This document shows positions 18,378 through 27,856 of a DNA stretch of 64,000 nt, piece by piece (the first letter of the stretch is position 1; each line of letters opens with the position of its first letter). Source of the stretch: Halosolutus amylolyticus (GTDB lineage: Archaea > Halobacteriota > Halobacteria > Halobacteriales > Natrialbaceae); assembly GCF_023566055.1 (NCBI RefSeq), contig NZ_JALIQP010000004.1, positions 124,001 to 188,000 on the forward strand, in the 5' to 3' direction. The position numbers were made by a program, and so were the translations under genes. The notes below the pieces were generated by a model. The model saw only the letters and a list, made by a program, of their open reading frames with translations, had not been told where the DNA came from and ran no database searches.

Positions 18378-18524
18378 ATCCGGAGCGACCCGTGACCGAC
18401 GGATCGACCCCTCTCGGGCCATCTCGCCCGGTTTCGATCGATCGGGGCCGATCGATCCCCGACCGGCGGCCGCGTACGCCACCGAACCGCGCATAATTAG
18501 TACGACCTGTTCGAACGCGTACCT

Positions 18525-19736
18525 ATGTGTGCGGGATGCTGGAGAACGATCGGGCTCTGTCTGTGTCTCGTCCTCGCGGGATGTGCCGGGTTCGCCCCGT
18601 CGGACGCGGACGATCCTGGGAACGAAACCGGGTCGATCGCAGGCGATCCGACCGCGCCGTACGACGCGCTTCCGGACGGCGAGACGGTCGTCGAGCGCCA
18701 TCGGGACCGGCTTCGATCGGCCGGGTCGGTGACGATCGACGTCGAGTCGCAGTTCCGGGTCATCGGACCGGACGACGAACGGATCGAGCGAACGAACCGG
18801 ACGGCCGAACTCGATTACACGACGTCGCCGCCGCGACGGCTGGTGGTCGACGGTGACGGCACGGAACGGTGGCTCGGCCCGGAACGGAACCTGACGAAAC
18901 GGTCGTTCGGCGGCTACTCGCGGACGACCGGCTCGATCGACCTCGTCGACGGTCTCGATCCGGACACGATCGATTTCCTCGCGTTCGACGGGCCGACGGA
19001 AATCGATCGCGACGGGGGTCCGCACTATCGATACCGTGCGACCGGTATCGATCCGGCCTTCGAAGGCGCGTTCGAGGACGATTCGGAGACGGTCGAGAAC
19101 GCGTCCGCGACGCTCGTCCTTCGCAGCGACGGCACCGTCGTCAGCGCGACCGAGTCGTTCGTGTTCGTCGACGGCGACACTCGGGTCGAGCAGTCTCGAT
19201 CGGTCCGGTACGCGAACGTGGGCGAGACCGACGTGACCCGGCCGGACTGGTACGAAGAGGCCCTCGCCGAGACGGACCCGCTCCCACACGAGACGGTCAC
19301 GGAGACGCTCGAGATTCCGGAGTCGAACGCGACGCTCGCGGTCACCGGGGAGGCGGGCGACGTCGCCAGCGACTACGGGCCCCATCCGACGTTCGACCCG
19401 GCCGGCACGTTCTCGGCCGACGAACTCGCGGCCGCGCAGGTCTCCTGTCTCGTCCAGGTCTATCTCCCCGAGTCGTACGATCGCGCGGAACTGACTCTGG
19501 AGTACGCGGACGAACACGTTCCCGGTGGCGACGAGGACGGCCTCGCGCTCACCCACTACGACGCCCGTTCCGGGAGTTTCACGACGATCGGCGACGTCGA
19601 TCCGGCGACGAACACCGCGACGGCCTCGATCGATCGCGACGGCTACTATTTCGTCGTGCACGAGCCGACGTACGAGACGGCGTTCGTGAGCGGTGACGAG
19701 CCGTCCGAGACCGCACCGCCGCCGACGTGCGGGTAG
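18525..19736 (+). CDS. Secreted lipoprotein with LolA-like domain
   Basis: 403 residues. The N-terminus has a signal peptide with a lipobox (CLCLVLAGCAG), so Cys about 23 is probably the lipid anchor on the outer face of the membrane. The following region, GETVVERHRDRLRSAGSVTI to about residue 250, has the repeated beta-strand pattern of the LolA/LolB-like domains common in haloarchaea. It ends with TRPDWYEEALAE. The last 110 residues are a second beta-rich domain (VYLPESYDRAELTLEYADEH, then TIGDVDPATNTATASIDRDG). Function is unknown. The N-terminal module is related to the frameshifted gene at 59266-60689, which ends with a similar RPTWYDRAIDE. Confidence 0.85.
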   Translation: MCAGCWRTIGLCLCLVLAGCAGFAPSDADDPGNETGSIAGDPTAPYDALPDGETVVERHRDRLRSAGSVTIDVESQFRVIGPDDERIERTNRTAELDYTTSPPRRLVVDGDGTERWLGPERNLTKRSFGGYSRTTGSIDLVDGLDPDTIDFLAFDGPTEIDRDGGPHYRYRATGIDPAFEGAFEDDSETVENASATLVLRSDGTVVSATESFVFVDGDTRVEQSRSVRYANVGETDVTRPDWYEEALAETDPLPHETVTETLEIPESNATLAVTGEAGDVASDYGPHPTFDPAGTFSADELAAAQVSCLVQVYLPESYDRAELTLEYADEHVPGGDEDGLALTHYDARSGSFTTIGDVDPATNTATASIDRDGYYFVVHEPTYETAFVSGDEPSETAPPPTCG

Positions 19737-19818
19737 CGACGCCGATCGATTTTGCACCCGTTCGGGCCAGCCGTTTCCGCTCTCCCAAGCCCACGACGGT
19801 ACCGAGATCGACCGGGCG

Positions 19819-20352
19819 CTACAGTTCTCGCTGTCTCCCCTTCGGCACCATCGATCGGAGTTCGCCGTGAACGAACAGGCCGATCCCGAGGGGTTCGCGC
19901 TCACCAGCGACCTCGTGGGCGGCGATCAGGTACCCCCAGTCGCCGTCCCAGTCGCGCTCCTGATCCTCGCCGGCGGCGAAGCGCCGCGCCGCGTCCCGAT
20001 CGAGGTCGATCACGCACTCGGTCGCGTGGCGGCCGAACCGCTGGGCGAAGTCCGTCGTCGGCTTCCAGTGCTCCTGTCGCGTCCGCAGACAGGTCATCCC
20101 GAGTGCCTCGATCTCGATCGGCGTCGGGGCCGTGCCGGCGTAGATCCAGATCTTGCCCGCGCCCTTCTCCCAGAAGGTGTGGTCGTCGAACGTTTCGGGC
20201 GGGATCCCGAACCGATCGGCGAAGTAGTCGAGGACGGCCTCGCGGCTGACCCGGCCCTCGACGGTTCGATCCGCGTCCGTGGCGGGGAGGCGATCGAACC
20301 GCTGGCCGTCGTTTTGCGCGAGGTCGTCGCCGGTCGTCGAGTCGTCCCCCAT
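19819..20352 (-). CDS. PUA-like RNA-binding partner of the Nop2/Sun methylase
   Basis: 177 residues from the ATG at 20352, which overlaps the methylase stop codon by one base (TGATG), so the two are translationally coupled. The N-terminus (REAVLDYFADRFGIPPETF) and middle (IWIYAGTAPTPIEIEALGM) resemble pre-PUA segments. The end, GIGLFVHGELRSMVPKGRQR, matches the final strand of PUA domains found fused to RsmB/RsmF-type methylases. I infer an RNA-binding subunit that directs the upstream methylase, split off as a separate gene. The haloarchaeal family is usually annotated as DUF7122, from memory and with low certainty. Confidence 0.82.
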   Translation of the reverse strand: MGDDSTTGDDLAQNDGQRFDRLPATDADRTVEGRVSREAVLDYFADRFGIPPETFDDHTFWEKGAGKIWIYAGTAPTPIEIEALGMTCLRTRQEHWKPTTDFAQRFGRHATECVIDLDRDAARRFAAGEDQERDWDGDWGYLIAAHEVAGEREPLGIGLFVHGELRSMVPKGRQREL

Positions 20353-21260
20353 CAGGCGGTCACCTCCAGTTTCGCGACGAAGAAGCCGCCGGTGTCGTTC
20401 TGGTGCGGGTAGATCCGGGCGGCCCGCGAGAGGCTGTCGTCGAACGTCTCGCCGTCCCACCCGGTGAGTCCCGGCGAGTGATCGAGTCCGAGGGCGAAGT
20501 CGACGACGCGGCAGTCCTCCTCGTCCAGGGCGTGCTGGACGACGGCCTCGTTCTCCTCGGGGGCGAAGGTACAGGTGGAGTAGACGACCGTCCCGCCCTC
20601 GCGGGTCGCCTGGATCGCCCGCCGGAGAATGCCCTTCTGGATCCCCGTGACGGAGGCGATGTGGTCCGGAGACCAGTCGTCGAGCGCGTCGGGGTTCTTC
20701 CGGATCGTCCCCTCGCAGGAACAGGGTGCGTCGACGAGCGCCCGATCGAACACATCGAAGTCGAACCGGGAGAGCGAGTAGTTGCGGGCGTCGGCGTTCG
20801 TGACGGCGAGGCTCGTCGCGCCGAGTCGTTCCGCGTTGAACCGCAGGGCCGAAATCCGGCCGAGGTTGCTGTCGTTGGCGACGACGGTGCCCCGATCGTC
20901 CATCAGGGCCGCGATCTGGGTCGCCTTGCCGCCGGGCGCGGCACAGCAGTCCCAGACGCGCTCGCCGGGCTGGGGGTCGAGGACGACCGGCGGGACGGCC
21001 GAGACCTCCTCCTGGCCGTGGGTAAAGCCGTGGAAGGAGGTCCACGTCGACCCGGGGGAGTCGGTCTCGAGTCGCAACACGCGCGGGTTCCAGTCGGCCT
21101 GCTCGTAGGCGACGCCGTCCTCGTCCAGCGCCTCGAGCGTGCGATCGACCGGGACCTTGATCGTGTTCACGCGAACGGCGTTGCCCAGCGGCCGCTCGCA
21201 AGCTGCGAGAAACGCCTCGAAGTCGTCGACGATGGGTCGATACCGCTCGAGTGGCTCCAT
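20352..21260 (-). CDS. NOL1/NOP2/Sun-family RNA (cytosine-5) methyltransferase
   Basis: 302 residues. The SAM-binding motif DCCAAPGGKATQIAALM is at 104-120 and the acidic loop GTVVANDSN at 124-132. The two catalytic cysteines are present: Cys180 in VDAPCSCEGT releases product, and Cys230 in VVYSTCTFAPEENE is the nucleophile. These methylate C5 of cytosine in rRNA or tRNA. The protein lacks its own PUA domain, which appears to be supplied by the overlapping downstream gene. The N-terminal RVNTIKVPVDRTLEAL segment is the family's substrate-recognition region. Confidence 0.96.
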   Translation of the reverse strand: MEPLERYRPIVDDFEAFLAACERPLGNAVRVNTIKVPVDRTLEALDEDGVAYEQADWNPRVLRLETDSPGSTWTSFHGFTHGQEEVSAVPPVVLDPQPGERVWDCCAAPGGKATQIAALMDDRGTVVANDSNLGRISALRFNAERLGATSLAVTNADARNYSLSRFDFDVFDRALVDAPCSCEGTIRKNPDALDDWSPDHIASVTGIQKGILRRAIQATREGGTVVYSTCTFAPEENEAVVQHALDEEDCRVVDFALGLDHSPGLTGWDGETFDDSLSRAARIYPHQNDTGGFFVAKLEVTA

Positions 21261-21382
21261 TACCGTCGGCTTCGACCGGCCGGCGTTTGTGGGTTTCGAA
21301 CCGCGGTCGTTCGGCGAACACGGCCGTCGATCACGAACACGCCGCCTCAGTCTTTATTACACTGACACCCGATCGTGTCGAT

Positions 21383-22123
21383 ATGGCACGCATCCAGCGA
21401 CAGGGGCCGGAAGCTGACCTCGACGATCCGATCCTCGTCGAGGGGTTTCCGGGCCTCGGCCTCGTCGGCAAGATCGCGACCGACCACCTCGTCAGCGAAC
21501 TCGACATGCGCCACTACGCGAACGTCGACTGCGAGGGGCTGCCGGAGGTCGGCGTCTACCGCGGGGGCGATCGAACGGTCCGGCCGCCCGTCCGGATCTA
21601 CGCTAGCGAGGACCACGACCTGCTCGCGCTCCAGAGCGACACGCCGATCAGCGCACAGGCGATTCGGACGGTCGCGGACTGCGTGACGGGGTGGATCGAC
21701 TCACAGGATGCGACGCCGGTCTACCTCAGCGGCCTGCCCGCGGAGCGGGACGACCGGCCCGACGTCTACGGCATCGCGACCGGCGACGCCGGCGAGACGC
21801 TCGATCGGCTGGACATCGACGTTCCGCCGGAGGACGGGGTCGTCACCGGGCCGACGGGGGCGCTCATCAACCGCACCGCACAGCGCGGCACCGATAGTTT
21901 CGGGCTCGTCGTTCAGTCGAATCCGCAGTTTCCCGACCCGGAGGCCGCAAGCGTCCTGCTCGAGGACGGGGTCGCCCCGATCGCCGACCTCTCGATCGAC
22001 GTCCAGGACCTGATCGATCGGGCCGAGGAGATCAGGCAGAAACGGGAGCAACTCGCCCGACAGATGCAACAGATCGGGCAGGACGAGAGTTCGCAGGCAC
22101 AGCCGCTCCGGATGTACCAGTAG
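21383..22123 (+). CDS. PAC2-family proteasome assembly chaperone homologue
   Basis: 246 residues from the ATG at 21383 (MARIQRQGPEADLDDP). The opening ILVEGFPGLGLVGKIATDHL is the hallmark of the PAC2/PbaB family. An internal GVVTGPTGALINRTAQRG and FGLVVQSNPQFPDPEAASVLL complete the fold. It ends in a basic coiled helix (EEIRQKREQLARQMQQIGQ). In archaea such proteins are ATP-independent chaperones linked to the proteasome. The start follows an AT-rich TTTATTACAC stretch at about 21353-21362, a fitting TATA position. It is divergent from the RNA methylase gene. Confidence 0.92.
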   Translation: MARIQRQGPEADLDDPILVEGFPGLGLVGKIATDHLVSELDMRHYANVDCEGLPEVGVYRGGDRTVRPPVRIYASEDHDLLALQSDTPISAQAIRTVADCVTGWIDSQDATPVYLSGLPAERDDRPDVYGIATGDAGETLDRLDIDVPPEDGVVTGPTGALINRTAQRGTDSFGLVVQSNPQFPDPEAASVLLEDGVAPIADLSIDVQDLIDRAEEIRQKREQLARQMQQIGQDESSQAQPLRMYQ

Positions 22124-22191
22124 CGCGCATTCGCCGGAAGTGCCCTTCCGCTTTCGCAACCCCTTTTCGCGTCGTGGCCCACCCTCCGGAC

Positions 22192-23022
22192 ATGAGCCAG
22201 GACCGTTCTCCGGAGACCTGTCCGACCACCAACGGAATGCCGATGCTCGGTCTCGGCACGTGGCAAAACACCGACCCCGACCAGTGCGCCGAGAGCGTCC
22301 GGACGGCCCTCGAGATGGGGTATCGTCACGTCGACACTGCCCAGGCCTACGAGAACGAGGGCGACGTCGGCGAGGGCCTCGCACGCGCCGACGTCGATCG
22401 GGAGGACGTCTTCCTCGCGACGAAGATCTGGATCTCGAACCTCGCCCACGACGACGTCCTCGAGACGGCCCGGGAGAGCCTCGATCGCCTCGGCGTCGAT
22501 TCCCTCGACCTGCTGTACGTCCACTGGCCCGCCCGGACGTACGAGCCCGACGAAACCCTCTCGGCCTTCTCGAAACTGTACGACGAGGGGTTGATCGAGA
22601 ACGTCGGCGTCAGCAACTTCCTGCCGGAGCAACTTGAGGCGGCGATCGAGATCTGTGACGCGCCGATCGTGGCGAACCAGGTCGAACTGCATCCGATGCT
22701 CCCTCAGCCCGACCTTCGCGAGGCCTGCGACCGTCACGACGTCGACGTCGTCGCCTACTCGCCGCTGGCCCGCGGTGCGGTCTTCGACCAGCCCACCATT
22801 CAGGAGGTCGCCGACAAACACGACGCGAGCGAAGCCCAGATCAGCCTCGCCTGGCTCCGCGAGAAAGGCGTCACCGCGATCCCGAAAGCCACCGGCGAGG
22901 CCCACATTCGTGACAACTGGGAGTCACTGGCGGTCGAGCTAGACGCCGAGGACGTCGACGCGATCGATTCGATCGAGGAGCGGAGTCGGAAGGTCGACCC
23001 GGACTTCGGACCGTGGAACTGA
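22192..23022 (+). CDS. Aldo/keto reductase
   Basis: 276 residues from the ATG at 22192; an in-frame GTG at 22174 is less likely. It is a complete AKR barrel. The catalytic tetrad is visible as Asp and Tyr in RHVDTAQAYENEGDVGEGL, Lys in VFLATKIW and His in LDLLYVHWPA. NVGVSNFLPEQLEAA and VVAYSPLARG contact the nicotinamide, and the C-terminal KATGEAHIRDNWESL contacts NADP. It reduces aldehydes or ketones with NADPH; the substrate is not known. It is similar to the 2,5-diketogluconate/YeaE-type enzymes. It shares the strand and a short spacer with the PAC2 gene. Confidence 0.95.
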   Translation: MSQDRSPETCPTTNGMPMLGLGTWQNTDPDQCAESVRTALEMGYRHVDTAQAYENEGDVGEGLARADVDREDVFLATKIWISNLAHDDVLETARESLDRLGVDSLDLLYVHWPARTYEPDETLSAFSKLYDEGLIENVGVSNFLPEQLEAAIEICDAPIVANQVELHPMLPQPDLREACDRHDVDVVAYSPLARGAVFDQPTIQEVADKHDASEAQISLAWLREKGVTAIPKATGEAHIRDNWESLAVELDAEDVDAIDSIEERSRKVDPDFGPWN

Positions 23023-23093
23023 CGGTCCAGTAACCTATCGCTCGCGAAGAACAATCAGGAACGTTTACGGTACGTCGGCTTTTTGGCTCGCGT

Positions 23094-23864
23094 ATGTCCA
23101 CCCGTTCACGACGCGGTGGCGGTGGTGGCGTGGTCGGCGCGATCAGGGCCGACCTCCAGCGGTTACACGGTGCCTGGATGGAACTCGTCTTCCCACGCCA
23201 GCGCGGCCGCGGCCACTCCGTCATGGGGAAGTGGAAGCCCGAAACCCTCCCACAGAAGATCGGCTATCACGGCTGGAGCGTCCTCGGGACGATCGGCCTG
23301 GTGCTTCTCTACCCGCTCACTGTCGTCGGTCTCGCGACCCGCTACTACGCGGCGAAACTCGACTCGACCCGGACTCGACTGGGAATCGTCGGCGTCACCG
23401 GCATCGCCCTGCTCGGTTGGGGCCTGCTGACGGTCATCTGGGGCGCGATGTCGTACATGGAACAGGTCGACATCCCCCTGGACGCGGTCCTCGCCGTGGC
23501 GGCGGCCAGCGGCGTCGCGACGCTTTCGACCGCGCTCGCCGCGACGTTTTCGAAGGTCGGCGGGCGCGGCGTGACGGTCGCCCTCGCGTACCCGTCCGCG
23601 ATGACGGCACTGTTCCTCCCGCCCGTCGTGGCGGCGCTCGTGACGCCGTCGCTGCATCCGTACGTCCTCGATCCCAGCTACGAGTTCGCCGCCTGGGCGC
23701 TCGACAACGTCCTGTTCGTCGGCGGCGTCAACGAGTACCTCCGGGCGAACTTCCAGCTCGAGGGGGCCGCCTACGCGGCGATGTGGTTCGGCATCTCGAT
23801 CCCGCTGGGCTGGTTCCTCGGAATCGTCGTCGCGCTGGCGAACCTCGTTCGCCCCTCGGAGTAG
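23094..23864 (+). CDS. Multi-pass membrane protein, unknown
   Basis: 256 residues. A basic, glycine-rich cytoplasmic N-terminus of about 50 residues (RSRRGGGGGVVGAIRADLQR) is followed by about five to six hydrophobic helices, including IGLVLLYPLTVVGLATRYYA, GVTGIALLGWGLLTVIWGAM and WFGISIPLGWFLGIVVALAN. I recognise no catalytic motif. Composition and codon use are those of the neighbourhood, so it is a resident gene. It may be a haloarchaea-specific membrane protein. Confidence 0.82.
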   Translation: MSTRSRRGGGGGVVGAIRADLQRLHGAWMELVFPRQRGRGHSVMGKWKPETLPQKIGYHGWSVLGTIGLVLLYPLTVVGLATRYYAAKLDSTRTRLGIVGVTGIALLGWGLLTVIWGAMSYMEQVDIPLDAVLAVAAASGVATLSTALAATFSKVGGRGVTVALAYPSAMTALFLPPVVAALVTPSLHPYVLDPSYEFAAWALDNVLFVGGVNEYLRANFQLEGAAYAAMWFGISIPLGWFLGIVVALANLVRPSE

Positions 23865-23954
23865 CCACCCACCTGATTTTCGCGCTCGATCGCCCGACGT
23901 GAGCGGACTGCCGATTCCCGGGATCATTAGGTTCCCCCTTCCCAACGGTCTCGT

Positions 23955-24146
23955 ATGGAATTCGACCTTCCAAAGACCGCGATCGTGTTCCTCGTCGTGA
24001 TCGGCCTCGGGGTCGGCGGACTGATCGCCGCACCCATGATGACCACGGGCACCGTCCTGACGATGGTCGCCCCGTCGATGATCGTCTTCGGACTGCTCAT
24101 GCTCGCCATCGGCGTCAAACACGGCGAGTACCGCGCGCTGCACTGA
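23955..24146 (+). CDS. Small two-helix membrane protein
   Basis: 63 residues. Two hydrophobic segments, AIVFLVVIGLGVGGLIAAPM and LTMVAPSMIVFGLLMLAIGV, are joined by a short TTGTV turn, with a polar KHGEYRALH tail. It begins 90 bases after the preceding gene. A TATA-like ATCATTAGG at about 23923-23931 fits a leaderless start. Proteins of this size and sequence style recur in haloarchaea (DUF7333-like, from memory). Function is unknown. Confidence 0.75.
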   Translation: MEFDLPKTAIVFLVVIGLGVGGLIAAPMMTTGTVLTMVAPSMIVFGLLMLAIGVKHGEYRALH

Positions 24147-24224
24147 TCGGCTTCGATCGCGTTCTCGGCGGTCAGTACTGGAGACGGCGCGACCGAAACA
24201 CGTCGGTAGTCGCCACCGGCGGCG

Positions 24225-26162
24225 CTACCGATCGCACCCGTCGACCGCTGGAAGCGTCATCGAAAACGTCGATCCCTCGCCCGGCTCCGACTCGACCCAG
24301 ATCTCCCCGCCGTGACGTTCGACGATCCGCTCACAGAGCGCGAGTCCGATGCCCGTCCCCTCGTACTCCTCGCGGCTGTGCAGTCGATCGAAGACGTCGA
24401 ACACGCGGTCCTGATCGTCCGGATCGATGCCGATTCCGCTGTCGTGGACCGAGACTACCCAGTCGTCTCCCTGCCGTTCGGCGTCGACGTGAATCTGCGG
24501 CGGATCGTCGCCGCTGTAGGTGATCGCGTTGGTGATCAGGTTCTGGAGAACCTGCCGGAGTTGACTGGCGTCGCCCGCCACGCGAGGGAGTTGTTCGGTC
24601 GTGATCGTCGCATCGGTCTCTTCGATCTGTATCTGCAGGTCGTTGAGCACGTTTCCGAGGGTGAGGTCCAGTTCTACCGGTTCGAACGGATCGCCGTTCG
24701 TATCGACGCGGGAGTATTCGAGTAATGCGTCGATCATTTTTCTCATTCGATCGGCGCCGTCGACGGCGAACTCGAGGAACTCCTCGCCCTCGTCGTCGAA
24801 GGTATCGCCGTACCGATTTTCGAGTAACTGGAGGTAGCTCGTTACCATCCGGAGCGGTTCCTGGAGGTCGTGGCTGGCGGCGTAGGCGAACCCCTCGAGT
24901 CGCTCGTTCGACTCCTCGAGTTTCCGCTCGTGTCGCCTCTGTTCGAGTTCGTACTTCAGCCACTGACCCATCAGATGCTGGAACGTCCGATCGGCGTCCG
25001 AGAACTCCCGTCGACGCGGCTCGGAGGAGACGAAGAAGAACGTTCGATCCGGCGCGTTCTCGAGCGGAATCCGCGTTCCGAGATACGTCTCGAAGCCGAA
25101 TTCGTCGTACGCGATCGTGTCTTCGAAACCGTAGGTCTCGGGATCGGTAACCGCGGCCGTCTCGTCGGTCGCGACAGTCATCCGACAGTACGTCTCGGAC
25201 AGCGGCACCTCCGCTCCCGGCGTCAGGTGATCGTGGTCGCCGCTGACCGCTTCGATCTCGAAGGTGTTGCTCGCCGGGTCGACCGTCGCGAGTCCGCCCA
25301 CTTCGAGGTCGAATCGGTTCCGGCCTAGCTCGAAGAGATCCTGTAGTTTCTCGTCGAACGATTGAGCAGAATCGGCGGCTATTTCGATCTGTCGTTCGAG
25401 ATGTTGTTGGTGGTCCCGCAGTTCGAGACGGGCCTTCGTTCGGTCCAGCAACGTGCCCATCATTCGATCGATTTCGCGTTCGGGTTGATCGGGACCGAAG
25501 AACTCCTCGGGCGGCGTGTAGTAGAAGTTCTGACAGACCGTGTTATCGTAAATCAGGTGCGGGTGGGTCTTGATGATATCGCGGATGATCTCGGCGGAGA
25601 ACTGCTCGCGGTTGTACTGACAGAGCGCGATCCCGTTCGCGTCCGGCAGGAGGGTGTTGAGTTTGCCCTCGTACTCGACGAGTTCTTCGAGGGGCGGATC
25701 GTCGCCGAAGACCCACGTCATTTCGCCGGTGATCCGGACTCCCTCGAACGCTTCGGTTCCGTCCTCGATCGTCTCCGAGATGAACGCGATCATTTCGTCG
25801 GGGTCGAACGAACCGTTCCGAAGGTACGAATCCTGTGCCGTATACATGACCAGCGCCCCCGAGTCGAGCGCGGCGTCGACGTCGACGCCGCCGTCACGGA
25901 GGGCCGCACGTACCTCCGCGGTGTCGTTCTCGTCGGCGATGTAGACGCATCGCTCTCCGCGATCGAGACCGTGCTTGATGTACGGAATCGCCGTTGCGAA
26001 CTGCTCGGCCTGCGATTCGTAAATGAACGCGAGGTGGTCGTAGGACTCGTGTTCGGCGACCGGTTCGACTGGCCCGTCGAACTCTGCACTATCCTGGAGC
26101 GCTTCGAGACCGGTTTCGAGTCCAAGAAACTCATCTCTCGGGGTGGATATTGGTTGGCTCAT
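24225..26162 (-). CDS. MEDS-GAF sensor histidine kinase
   Basis: 645 residues. About 45-215 is a MEDS (DcmR-type sensory) domain: DHLAFIYESQAEQFATAIPY, RCVYIADEN, VRITGEMTWVFGDDPPLEEL and IALCQYNREQFSAEII. About 265-400 is a GAF-like domain (LFELGRNRFDLEVGGLATVD). The kinase core follows. The H box is FAYAASHDLQEPLRMV, the N box is LQNLITNAITYS, and the nucleotide box is DSGIGIDPDDQDRVFDVFDR then GTGIGLALCERIVERHGG. There is no membrane segment, so the protein is soluble and senses an internal signal, perhaps a hydrocarbon-like or redox ligand. No receiver gene is adjacent. It is a typical haloarchaeal orphan kinase. Confidence 0.94.
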   Translation of the reverse strand: MSQPISTPRDEFLGLETGLEALQDSAEFDGPVEPVAEHESYDHLAFIYESQAEQFATAIPYIKHGLDRGERCVYIADENDTAEVRAALRDGGVDVDAALDSGALVMYTAQDSYLRNGSFDPDEMIAFISETIEDGTEAFEGVRITGEMTWVFGDDPPLEELVEYEGKLNTLLPDANGIALCQYNREQFSAEIIRDIIKTHPHLIYDNTVCQNFYYTPPEEFFGPDQPEREIDRMMGTLLDRTKARLELRDHQQHLERQIEIAADSAQSFDEKLQDLFELGRNRFDLEVGGLATVDPASNTFEIEAVSGDHDHLTPGAEVPLSETYCRMTVATDETAAVTDPETYGFEDTIAYDEFGFETYLGTRIPLENAPDRTFFFVSSEPRRREFSDADRTFQHLMGQWLKYELEQRRHERKLEESNERLEGFAYAASHDLQEPLRMVTSYLQLLENRYGDTFDDEGEEFLEFAVDGADRMRKMIDALLEYSRVDTNGDPFEPVELDLTLGNVLNDLQIQIEETDATITTEQLPRVAGDASQLRQVLQNLITNAITYSGDDPPQIHVDAERQGDDWVVSVHDSGIGIDPDDQDRVFDVFDRLHSREEYEGTGIGLALCERIVERHGGEIWVESEPGEGSTFSMTLPAVDGCDR

Positions 26163-26493
26163 GGTGTGGGGAGGTTCAGCACCGCGTATCGATCGAGCAG
26201 GGCCGCGCGCTCGCCGGGGTCCGCGTCCGCGTCAGCAGTCGGGTAACACGCTTATAATGCGTACAGGAATAAAGGACCCGGTTATATAGCGTTCGATACT
26301 CGTGACAGTGGCTGAATACGAAAAATCCGCGCTTTCGGTGTCCTGCTATTCATCCGCGAACAGTTCGTCCCGCCGTGACCCGCCCGTTCGTACGGGCTAC
26401 CGTCCGTCGGTTCCGGTGCAATCGCGGATCGATCCGGTTGCACCGTGACAGCAGACCGTATCGGGCCGCCGAACGGGCCGTCGACGGGGCCGG
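26163..26493. other. Kinase promoter region and spacer
   Basis: 331 bases without a gene. Minus-strand TATA-like words (CATTATAAGC near 26250-26259 and CTATATAACC near 26281-26290) lie 90-130 bases upstream of the kinase start, so its transcript may carry a leader. The rest, toward 26493, has ordinary high-G+C composition. Confidence 0.5.
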
Positions 26494-27711
26494 TCAGTCG
26501 CGCCGCTCTCGATCGGTCTCGAACAGATCGGGATCGTCCTCGAGCGCCCGCGCTGCGAGCCAGCAGTTCGCCAGGGGGTGATAGCCGGGTTCCACTTCGG
26601 GGCCGTGGTTGGGGCCGTCCCGGTCGTGCTCACGAGTCAGTCGCTCGTACCAGTTCCCGAACCGGCGGTTGATCAGGTGCTCCTGCGCGTACTCCCAGAG
26701 CCGATCGTACCAGTCGACGTACGACTCGTCGTCCCGGCTCAGGAGTGCGCTCGCGCCGATCGCCTCCGCGTGGACCCAGCCGTACTTGTCGGGAACGATC
26801 GGTTCGCCGTCGTCCTCGACGGTGTAGTAGAGGCCGCCGTGGTCGTCGTCCCAGCCGAGATCGATCGCGGTATCGAAGAGGTCGCGAGCGCGCTCCCGGA
26901 GCCACCCCGCCGGTCGGTAGTCAGAAAGGAGCGCGAGCAGTTTCGCCCACTCGACGTGGTGGCCGGGCTGGTACCCCGGCGGGCGGAACTGGTGGCGCGG
27001 CTGGTCCTCGTTGTACGAGAGGTCGGGCTCCCACTCCTCGGTGTAGTGTTCCCACAGCAGGCCGTCGGTCGCACTCGTCACCTCGCGGGTGAAGCGATCG
27101 GCGACGGTGTACGCCCGGTCGAGATACCGGTCGTCGCCGGTGGCCTCGTAGGCCGCGAGGAGCGCCTCGCAGGCGTGCATGTTCGCGTTCGCCCCGCGGT
27201 ACGACGAGACGGTTCTCCATTCTGGGGTCGCCCGATCGGCGTACAGGTCGTGGTCGGGCTCCCAGAACCGCTCTTCGAGGACGTCGAACGCGCGCTCGAG
27301 TACCGCTCGAGCGTCCGGAATGCCGGCCTGGTACGCTCGCGCCCCCGCGAGGAGGACGAAGGCGTGGCCGTAGCAGTACCGCGTCCGATCGGTCGCGGTC
27401 CGGCCGTCGAGGAGCCAGTCGTATCCTCTCCGTTCGTCGTCCCAGTGGGCGTTGGAGAGAAACTGCAGGCCGTGTTCGGCGGCGTACTCACACCAGTGGG
27501 GGCCGTCCGCGAGGACGCCCAGGCTGAAGTTGTGGACGCCCCGGGCCGTGGCAACGAGGTGCTTCGTCCGGGCGTCGTAGACGTGGCCATCGCGTTCGTC
27601 GAGCTGTGCGACGTAGCCGCCGGTCGCGGTGTCGAGACAGGCCGGATAGTAGAAGTTCAGTACGTCCCTGAACTGGTGACGGAGGCCGTCTCGCGAGCGA
27701 TAGATGGTCAC
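26494..27711 (-). CDS. AGE-family sugar epimerase/isomerase
   Basis: 405 residues of an (alpha/alpha)6 barrel. Diagnostic blocks are ARGVHNFSLG near 57-66, RYCYGHAFVLLAGARAYQAG at about 110-129, YRGANANMHACEALLAAYEA at about 172-191, PGHHVEWAKLLALL with the catalytic-type His, and DKYGWVHAEAIGASALL. The family includes N-acylglucosamine 2-epimerase, cellobiose 2-epimerase and mannose isomerase. The sequence alone does not decide among them; haloarchaeal members are often sulfoquinovose or mannose isomerase-like. The gene is isolated on both sides. A wecB epimerase gene lies 2.4 kb away but is not in an operon with it. Confidence 0.9.
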   Translation of the reverse strand: MTIYRSRDGLRHQFRDVLNFYYPACLDTATGGYVAQLDERDGHVYDARTKHLVATARGVHNFSLGVLADGPHWCEYAAEHGLQFLSNAHWDDERRGYDWLLDGRTATDRTRYCYGHAFVLLAGARAYQAGIPDARAVLERAFDVLEERFWEPDHDLYADRATPEWRTVSSYRGANANMHACEALLAAYEATGDDRYLDRAYTVADRFTREVTSATDGLLWEHYTEEWEPDLSYNEDQPRHQFRPPGYQPGHHVEWAKLLALLSDYRPAGWLRERARDLFDTAIDLGWDDDHGGLYYTVEDDGEPIVPDKYGWVHAEAIGASALLSRDDESYVDWYDRLWEYAQEHLINRRFGNWYERLTREHDRDGPNHGPEVEPGYHPLANCWLAARALEDDPDLFETDRERRD

Positions 27712-27856
27712 AGATACGTCGATCGTTTACTCGAACCGACATAGTAATTCGGGATGGAACGAGCGGACCGCTCGCGGGGGTCTAACAGGTCGAAACGAGT
27801 GCAAAACGCGTGGAACGGGCTCGAAACGGCGATCGTCGTCGAGGCGAACGCCTCCG

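Noticed and set aside
16554-19904. 1116-codon minus-strand frame over bax1 and the lipoprotein gene
   Set aside because: It lies opposite two well-supported plus-strand genes, its translation is rich in Arg/Val/Gly without any known domain, and such long antisense frames are expected in high-G+C haloarchaeal DNA.
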